Below, piece by piece: positions 58,121 through 64,000 of a stretch of 64,000 nt of DNA. The translations under genes and the position numbers were made by a program. Source of the DNA: Hypholoma sublateritium FD-334 SS-4 (lineage: Eukaryota; Basidiomycota; Agaricomycetes; Agaricales; Strophariaceae); NCBI GenBank assembly GCA_000827495.1, contig KN817522.1, positions 739,427 through 803,426 of the forward strand, in the 5' to 3' direction. Each line of letters begins with the position of its first letter. Within the stretch, counting starts at the first letter, position 1. The notes beneath the pieces are model-generated. The model was not told the DNA's origin. It saw nothing but the letters and a program-made list of their open reading frames with translations, and did no database searches.

Positions 58121-61100
58121 CTAAGGTGAAGCATAGCCGCTGCTGTCTTCCTCCGAGTCATCCGAGTCACTACGGCTGCAGGCGCTTCTCTCATCCTCAT
58201 CCTCGTTCTCGTTCTCGCTTTCGTCGTAGTCGTAGTTTTCCGGGTCAACGACGACTTCGTCGTCGTCGTCGTCCTTGTTGTCGTTTTCATCCGCTTCCAG
58301 CTCTTCCAAATCATGCATGAACACATCCTGTGCCACTGGTCCATCTCTTGCTGTCTCTCCCTCAGCGTCGTCTTCCCCCTCAGCATCGTCTTCCTCATCT
58401 TCCATGGTCGCTTCGGCAGGATCGGGAATAAGAGGATCTACTTGTCGGGGTAGGGCATTGTTCAAGTGCCCGATTCCACCACCATAATAGCGCATAACTA
58501 TATCCCGGTCTGCAAAGCTGGCAATCCTTTCGCGTCAGCAGCTTTGAAAGAAGATAAGCTTAGAGCCCACTCACATATTTACATAGAAATTCAACCAGTC
58601 GTCTACATCTCCTGGATTCAGGCAGCGAGCTATGCTGCGAGACTGGGGAAGGAGCGCAGTACTCCGGCCAGCATTGAATGCCGGAATCAAGTGACATCCG
58701 CGGATAACGCTTGCGGGGTCAACAAAACTGAATGCAAAGTCATCCGTGGATTCTACGAAGCCAATTTTAGGAAGGCGGGCCCTACGAAAGCCTGAGCGAT
58801 AGCCCGGTTCATCACCAAACCAGCGAACCCATAGGAAATCCATGCGTCTAGCCTCTCTGCCGTTGGGAATTGCTGGGTTCTCAGCCCATATGTTAGCATG
58901 GTAGACACCGATAACCCTGGCGTACCAGTATGGTTCGGCGCCGGCTTCAGTAACAGGAGATCGTAGCATAATGTCTGGGTGGGCACAAGGGCTGACAGTG
59001 TCGCATTGCCGCTGTAAATCGTAGCTTGTGTAGTAGATGCGACAGGTCTGGACGGAATAGATCTTGCTCCCTATGAAGCGGATAGAGTTTCGATCTGAGT
59101 CCGTAAAATCCTCATGCATGTCGCCGTCAAATTCACGATTCATTAGCCGTCCTAATAGATGGTCTTGGAGCTTCGGTAAAAACTTCTGCAAGTATCAGAG
59201 ACCCCCAGTTAGTTCAGATTCAACGAGAGGAAAAAAATCATACGTGGTAAGCGGGGTCGCCTTTATTATTGCGAATGGTGCTGAAGATGTCCAGCGGTGT
59301 GTTTTTCGATGCGGAGATGTGGTATCGCAGATCCGAGTCGCCCTCTGTGTTTGTTTCTCCTTTTTCTGTTGTTTTACGCTGCGGCTTAGCCGCGCGGTCC
59401 CGGAGCCGTTGCTTCGCATCAATGGCCGAGTTGGCACGTTGAAGTCTTCGAACGCGTTTGGCGATCTGGGCTTCAGCGTCTCGCTTGTTCGTTGTTCCGT
59501 AAAGCCGTTTGACGGTTCTATGAGCCTGTTCGCCCTGCCAATCAGGGTTTAGGTGTGAATAATCAGATGCTAACTAGAAAAGAGAATTCACTAACCACTT
59601 GTGTTGAAAACCCATCTGATCCACCAAAGAGTCGAATGGCCTGAACATAGTCACCAAGCGCATGCCATTTGTATGTAAATAAATTCAGGTTCTTCCGCTT
59701 CTTCCCAGAGCCGTCGCTGGGTGCGGCCCTCTCTTTTCCCTTGCCAGACGTTTGATGCCTCTGTCGTGCCCCCGTCTCCTTCGGAAGTTCAAAGGTTGCA
59801 AAAGTGGACTGCGTGGTGTCCCTAAACTCTCGCATGAGCTGTCCAAGATCCGTTGTGAGCCTTTCAAGGTGCTGTATGGTGCTTTCGGTATGGAGCCGTA
59901 GCTTGGCAAATGCATGCCACTCTGCAGTCCGGTACAAAAGCGTCATGACAACTGCATTAAAAGGCTCCGGCAGCAGCCCTTCAAACGCTGGGATGCTGCA
60001 CTAAGTAAAAAAAAGCATATTAGCAACATTCTGGCCAGAAAAGTTGGGATACTACCTGTAGCAAGTCCTCGAAATCACGTGCTGCAAGTTTCTTCATTTC
60101 CGAAGCATTTGTTGCAAAGCATCTTATCGTGCTCGAACCAAAGGTAGGCATACTTCGAAAGCTTTGTCATCAAAAAGACTATTATTTGCAGGTGCTGAAG
60201 ATGGTTAACATGGACTTACCGTAGATCCAGCTCAGCAACTAAGCTACCATTGCTAGCTGCTGCAAATAAAACTCGAATTAAATGGGTGAAAAGAGCCTTC
60301 CAGACACCCAATTCAAACTCGTGTAAAAGATCGACAACGAGCATGCGGGAAATGTCGAAATCCATGCCAAGTCTGTCAGCAAATGCATTCTAAAACAAAG
60401 TAGGAGGGTTCATAAAGGGTTATCATAGGCCATGAAGTCTTTACTTACCAGGGTGGGGACAGATGATGTTGCTTTGAGAAGCCGATTCACAGCTGCCCCA
60501 GCAACGGCAACTGCTAGTCTGTAGATTGCATCGCGCGCAGTTTGGACATATGCAAATAAGTATGTACGAGCGTTTTTAAGTCGGAAACTGCTGTCTCGCT
60601 TTGTGCCGGTTTGATCAAGTTTCATCTTTGGCACAAGACATCGAGGGCAGGGGCAGAGGCCTTTGTCACGTATGGTAGCAAGTAGCACTCTGTTGAGGTG
60701 TTCAGTAGACTGTAGATCAGAGTTTTTCAAATAAAGCCGCTGCTTACTTTTCTGGGTAGTCTGCGGAATACGTGAAGAATCGAGGATAGACTCGGCGCTC
60801 AATGCCATCGGCGCATCTGACCACCATTCCGTATTCATGCGCATGTAGAAAATCATCATCCAGCAGAAACCTCCAGACGCCATGGATGAGCTCGCGCCGA
60901 CAATGTGACATGATATCCTTCTTCTGGGTTCCCCATTTGCTGCAGAAAGATGCCGCAAAGTCCTGGAAAGAGTCCGGAAGAGAAGGGATGTACGCAATGT
61001 GCTGGCAGGCGCCCGAATTTGGCTGATTGCGGATGTACTTCGAAATACCGGAAAAGAAGGAGTAAATTGGCCAGAGCTTTGCCGTTCCAAAATTAGCGAG

Positions 61101-62376
61101 GTGGGTGCTGTCGGACCAGATCATAAGGCCAAATACAACCTTCTCTCGCTTGCAGTTGGGTTCATCTGGGGGAAGAGGAGCGCGCTGAATCCGATCGTGT
61201 TCCTCGATGTAGACATCGGAGTTATAAAGCTCAGAGAAAACTCGTTCCTTTTTCCCACTTAAAGACTCATGAAATAGTTTGAAAGGAGTCAGGTGAAAGT
61301 GGGGAGCAAGGGTCGAAGAGAATGCGGCTTCGATAACAGCAGTCAGTTTGCGGTAGAGCAGTCCTGGGACAGAAAACGTAGCTGGCGGTATGCCTTTTGT
61401 ACCAGAGGGAACCTCGATGTCGATGCTGGCAGCTTGGAAGGAGTCGAGGAATGGGGACTTCTTGTCCGCAGCATCGCTCCGTTTATTTTCCCTGGTGACA
61501 TTGAACTCTTGTAGGTCATCAAGTTCAAAATCAGGGTCAAGGAGAACGTCCCTCACAAGGCGGGTGACCTCCGCATCTGACTTCGTCGTCGAACCAGAGT
61601 TCTTCCAGTTCATGAGCATTTCAGCTGACTTGTTTTGATGAACTGGGGCAGGAGGCAGCGGTGGTTGCACGAGCGCTGGGCGGATTCCATCAGCTCCCCC
61701 AACTTTATAAAGGTCCTTCTCAGGCACGAAGGAGTCAGGATCAAAGGAGGGTCGGTATAGGTATTCTCGGAGCAAGCCAAAAGAATTTGCAGTGGTCTGC
61801 AGTCGGTTGCGGACGACGAGACGCAAACGTGGCAGTATCGTAGCTGTCGATTGCTCGGTTTCCGCTTCGAGCGGTCGCAAAATATCGGGGTTGACGTCTT
61901 CATAGCGAGCGGGTAGTCGATAGTTTCGCTTCGGTCGACCTGCGCGTGTTAGCTGAGGGGGGGGCGGCGAAGGAGACAGAGGGGCTGGCGGCGTTGAGAA
62001 AGCATCTGTTGGCAGATCTTGACCCATTTCCAGGTCGAAACTCCAGGGAACGTGGTCGTTGTTCTCATTTTCGAGACAACCGTGTCCCGTGCTCGATCCA
62101 GCGACCTCCTCGTGCTAGATAGACGGGTTCAGATCAATTGTGGTTGGAAAGAAACTGAATAATGCTTACCCCTGGTGCTCCCGCGGCTGAGTCCAAGCGC
62201 ACCTTGCGCTCTTGGAGGTTTGTTCGTCTAACGTTCTTCGATGCAACGGTTGCTTTTCGGCGCTCATTTGCTGCTATTTCGTGGATCAGATAAGCCTGAC
62301 ATGTCTTCTGATGTTGCTTGAGGCCCTTTAATGACAGAGCATTGAACCCTTCCTGACATTTCTTGCATGGGAACAT
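58121..62376 (-). CDS. Plavaka-like transposase of a DNA transposon
   Basis: The frame starting MFPCKKCQEGFN encodes an N-terminal C2HC-type zinc knuckle (CKKC...HQKTC), the usual start for this basidiomycete family. Across several short introns follow KRNYRLPARYEDVNPD, a central catalytic-type region (VVFGLMIWSDSTHLANFG, KYIRNQPNSGACQHIAYIPS, LPDSFQDF), and a CPCPRC knuckle. Then comes LGMDFDISRMLVVDLLHEFE, the family signature YKWHALGDYVQAIRLFG, and GEQAHRTVKRLYGTTNKRDA. Near the end, ADRDIVMRYYGGGIGHLNN precedes a long Asp/Glu-rich tail. All exons join in frame, about 1,200 residues, so the gene seems complete. These transposases move cut-and-paste elements in mushroom genomes. Family assignment is from remembered motifs; a KDZ relative is the alternative. 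An upstream ATG at 62463 would add a hydrophobic leader and seems unlikely. Confidence 0.75.
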
Positions 62377-63932
62377 CAAGCAGAGGAGCAGGAGACTGAG
62401 CAGTAGCAACGCGAACAAAATGATGGTTGACGGCTTTGTGTAGCGTTGAGGGCGTCGCGCCATTTGGGAGGGGGGGTATGTTATTCGGAGAAACGACGGT
62501 GACCGGGATACACAAACGTAGATAGGTCGTCGCCAGCTGCTTGGTAGTCACAGTGTAGTAGTACTAAGTACTGAATTTCAAAATACGAGTACTAATCTGA
62601 CGGCGCTCCTGCTTACATAAGGACCCTGATTTGTATGAATTGATACATGTAAATACTAAGTGCCCTACAAGGTATACTAATGTAGCTGGGAAGGGGATGA
62701 GATGAAGACTGTGTCCCGTTTCCCGCGCACGTCGCTACATTCAGCCAGCCACCCTTTTCCGCGATCCTGTTCTCCACCCCGCCGGCGATGGCGATGTACC
62801 CCGCGAAGACAATTGTAACGCTCGAGGAGCGCAGACATTCAAGACGACGCTTGAGACAATCAAGTCGCGCCCGCTGTACCTCACGCAGTTCTTCGTGTCG
62901 CTCTTCTTCCGCTGGCTGCGGAGACACGATCGGCGGTGCCCGCATGGCGGCAGGCTGGGGAGAGGTTGCGACGGATATCGGCGACGATCAGGCGCTAGGT
63001 CGAGTAGGTCGAGGGCGCCGCGACACCGCGCTCACCCTCGGCGACTGTGAAGCACATCTCGTACTCAGGCAGCCGGGGCACAGGCTGCTCTGGAGCTGCT
63101 CTGGCTCGATGGCGTCATCGGCTCGTGTTGGGCAGAGCGGCGATTTCGCGTGGCGGCTATGAGGACGGCGAGGACGGAAACCTGAGAGGTCCGCGCGACG
63201 GGCTGGGGCAAGGTGGGGACAGAGGGTGGCTGCGGGTGAGATGTTGCGTCAAATGAGTGGCTGCGGCATGGCGCGGCTGTCGTTAAAAGCGGATAGGATG
63301 CGGGATATCGAACAGGGCGCGTCGTGGCCAGCTCTGCTGCACCGACGTCAATAGGCGATACGGCAGCATACGCCTACGTCGAGCTGGACGTACGGTGGGC
63401 TGGCCTTGACAGCCCTGAGGCGCTGATGTCGTCAAGAGATGCACGCGGGGGATATGAGCGACGTGCATGGTATACCATGTGGGGTGCTCACCTAGCCCCG
63501 GCTCAAGCGGAACATAATCGGGTTGCGATATCGAATAAAGGGGGTTGATCGTGGGCGTCCTGGCAGGCGGAGAGCTTTCAAACGGCGTAGCGAGCCGAAA
63601 GGTGGTGGCAACGGGAAACGGCGGCGGTGGTTACTGTGCGCGCCGCTAGTGCTGTGGATGCTGCTGGCGCCGGCTCGATATGTCGTCGGGGATGGGAAGC
63701 GGCCGAGGTATCATGCAACGGCGGAGGCGGGGGCGGGGGCGCATGGACGGCTGGTTCCGTGAGCTTATACAGCTCAGAGCGAAGCTTGGACGGCAGCGGG
63801 CATCGAAGCGGCGCTGCCTTCGAACGCCGAGGCGGGGGCTGAGGCCGCAGCGTCCCTTGCTGTCGTTATACCGCGGGAGGCGGCAACAGGGGCGCTGTTG
63901 GGTGCAAGAACGCGGTGCACCAGTGGCTGCTA
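62377..63932. other. Transposon 5' flank and GC-rich unannotated sequence
   Basis: The first 250 bp should include the transposase promoter and perhaps the element's end; a palindrome AGTACTAAGTACT lies near 62565. From 62700 the sequence is GC-rich with open frames on both strands but no recognisable family. I see no supportable gene. Confidence 0.4.
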
Positions 63933-64000
63933 GTCTCATGCATTAGATATGGGCAGTTGCCCAAGTAGTCCCATGCATCCACAGGGGCAGTTGCCCAAGA
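63933..64000. repeat. 35-bp tandem repeat with hairpin core, running off the window
   Basis: GTC.CATGCAT begins at 63933 and again at 63968. Both units end in GGGCAGTTGCCCAAG, whose GGGCA/TGCCC arms can fold. Only two units are visible before the window ends. Confidence 0.55.

Noticed and set aside
62558..62600. Possible terminal inverted repeat of the Plavaka element
   Set aside because: The AGTACT palindromes there have no convincing partner beyond the 3' end of the transposase gene.
1..64000. tRNA, rRNA or CRISPR loci
   Set aside because: No B-box-like GGTTCGANTCC with a matching cloverleaf, no rRNA sequence, and no regularly spaced short repeat array was seen.

Overview
The window looks like nuclear DNA of a mushroom-forming basidiomycete (Agaricomycetes). 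Genes are interrupted by many short GT-AG introns (mostly 50-110 nt). The gene families fit that group: secreted type B carboxylesterase, BTB and F-box proteins, a wall-receptor-like single-pass membrane protein, and a Plavaka-type transposase. Most coding sequences below were rebuilt by joining exons across GT-AG introns by eye, so coordinates run from start codon to stop codon with introns included. A few ambiguous bases (39978, 40042-40043, 40048, 40719) show this is a draft assembly.

Layout. 0-3.1 kb: the last exon of one type B carboxylesterase, then a complete tandem relative. 3.5-11.4 kb: pyridoxal kinase (minus), then, divergent from a 221-bp gap, a giant protein with three START lipid-binding domains and a C-terminal membrane helix. 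12-19 kb: a LisH/LUFS-domain Flo8/SSDP-like regulator, followed 2.8 kb later by a partial duplicate that keeps the C-terminal half and one large intron but lacks the LUFS domain. 21-24 kb: heat shock factor (minus) in a very GC-rich island. 26-30 kb: actin-related protein 2 and a cytochrome P450 (both minus). 33.5-36.4 kb: an Inp2/vezatin-like membrane protein. 39-43.6 kb: two RING/coiled-coil genes flanking ribosomal protein L11. 44.3-46.8 kb: a BTB gene cut by a small LTR element. 47-51 kb: F-box protein and a single-pass membrane protein. 51.6-56.7 kb: a small unknown gene, a GC-rich frame-broken coding-like tract, and a GH5 glucanase fragment. 58-62.4 kb: Plavaka-like transposase. The window ends in what may be the start of a tandem repeat.

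Most genes are housekeeping or regulatory neighbours without a shared pathway. The most striking features are (1) a 1317-bp LTR element with identical 181-bp LTRs and a perfect 5-bp target duplication inside a BTB coding exon, whose ends happen to form an in-frame GT-AG intron, (2) the LUFS-less paralog with a hairpin-bearing intron conserved in both copies, and (3) a GH5 gene broken before its nucleophile region and joined to unrelated sequence.
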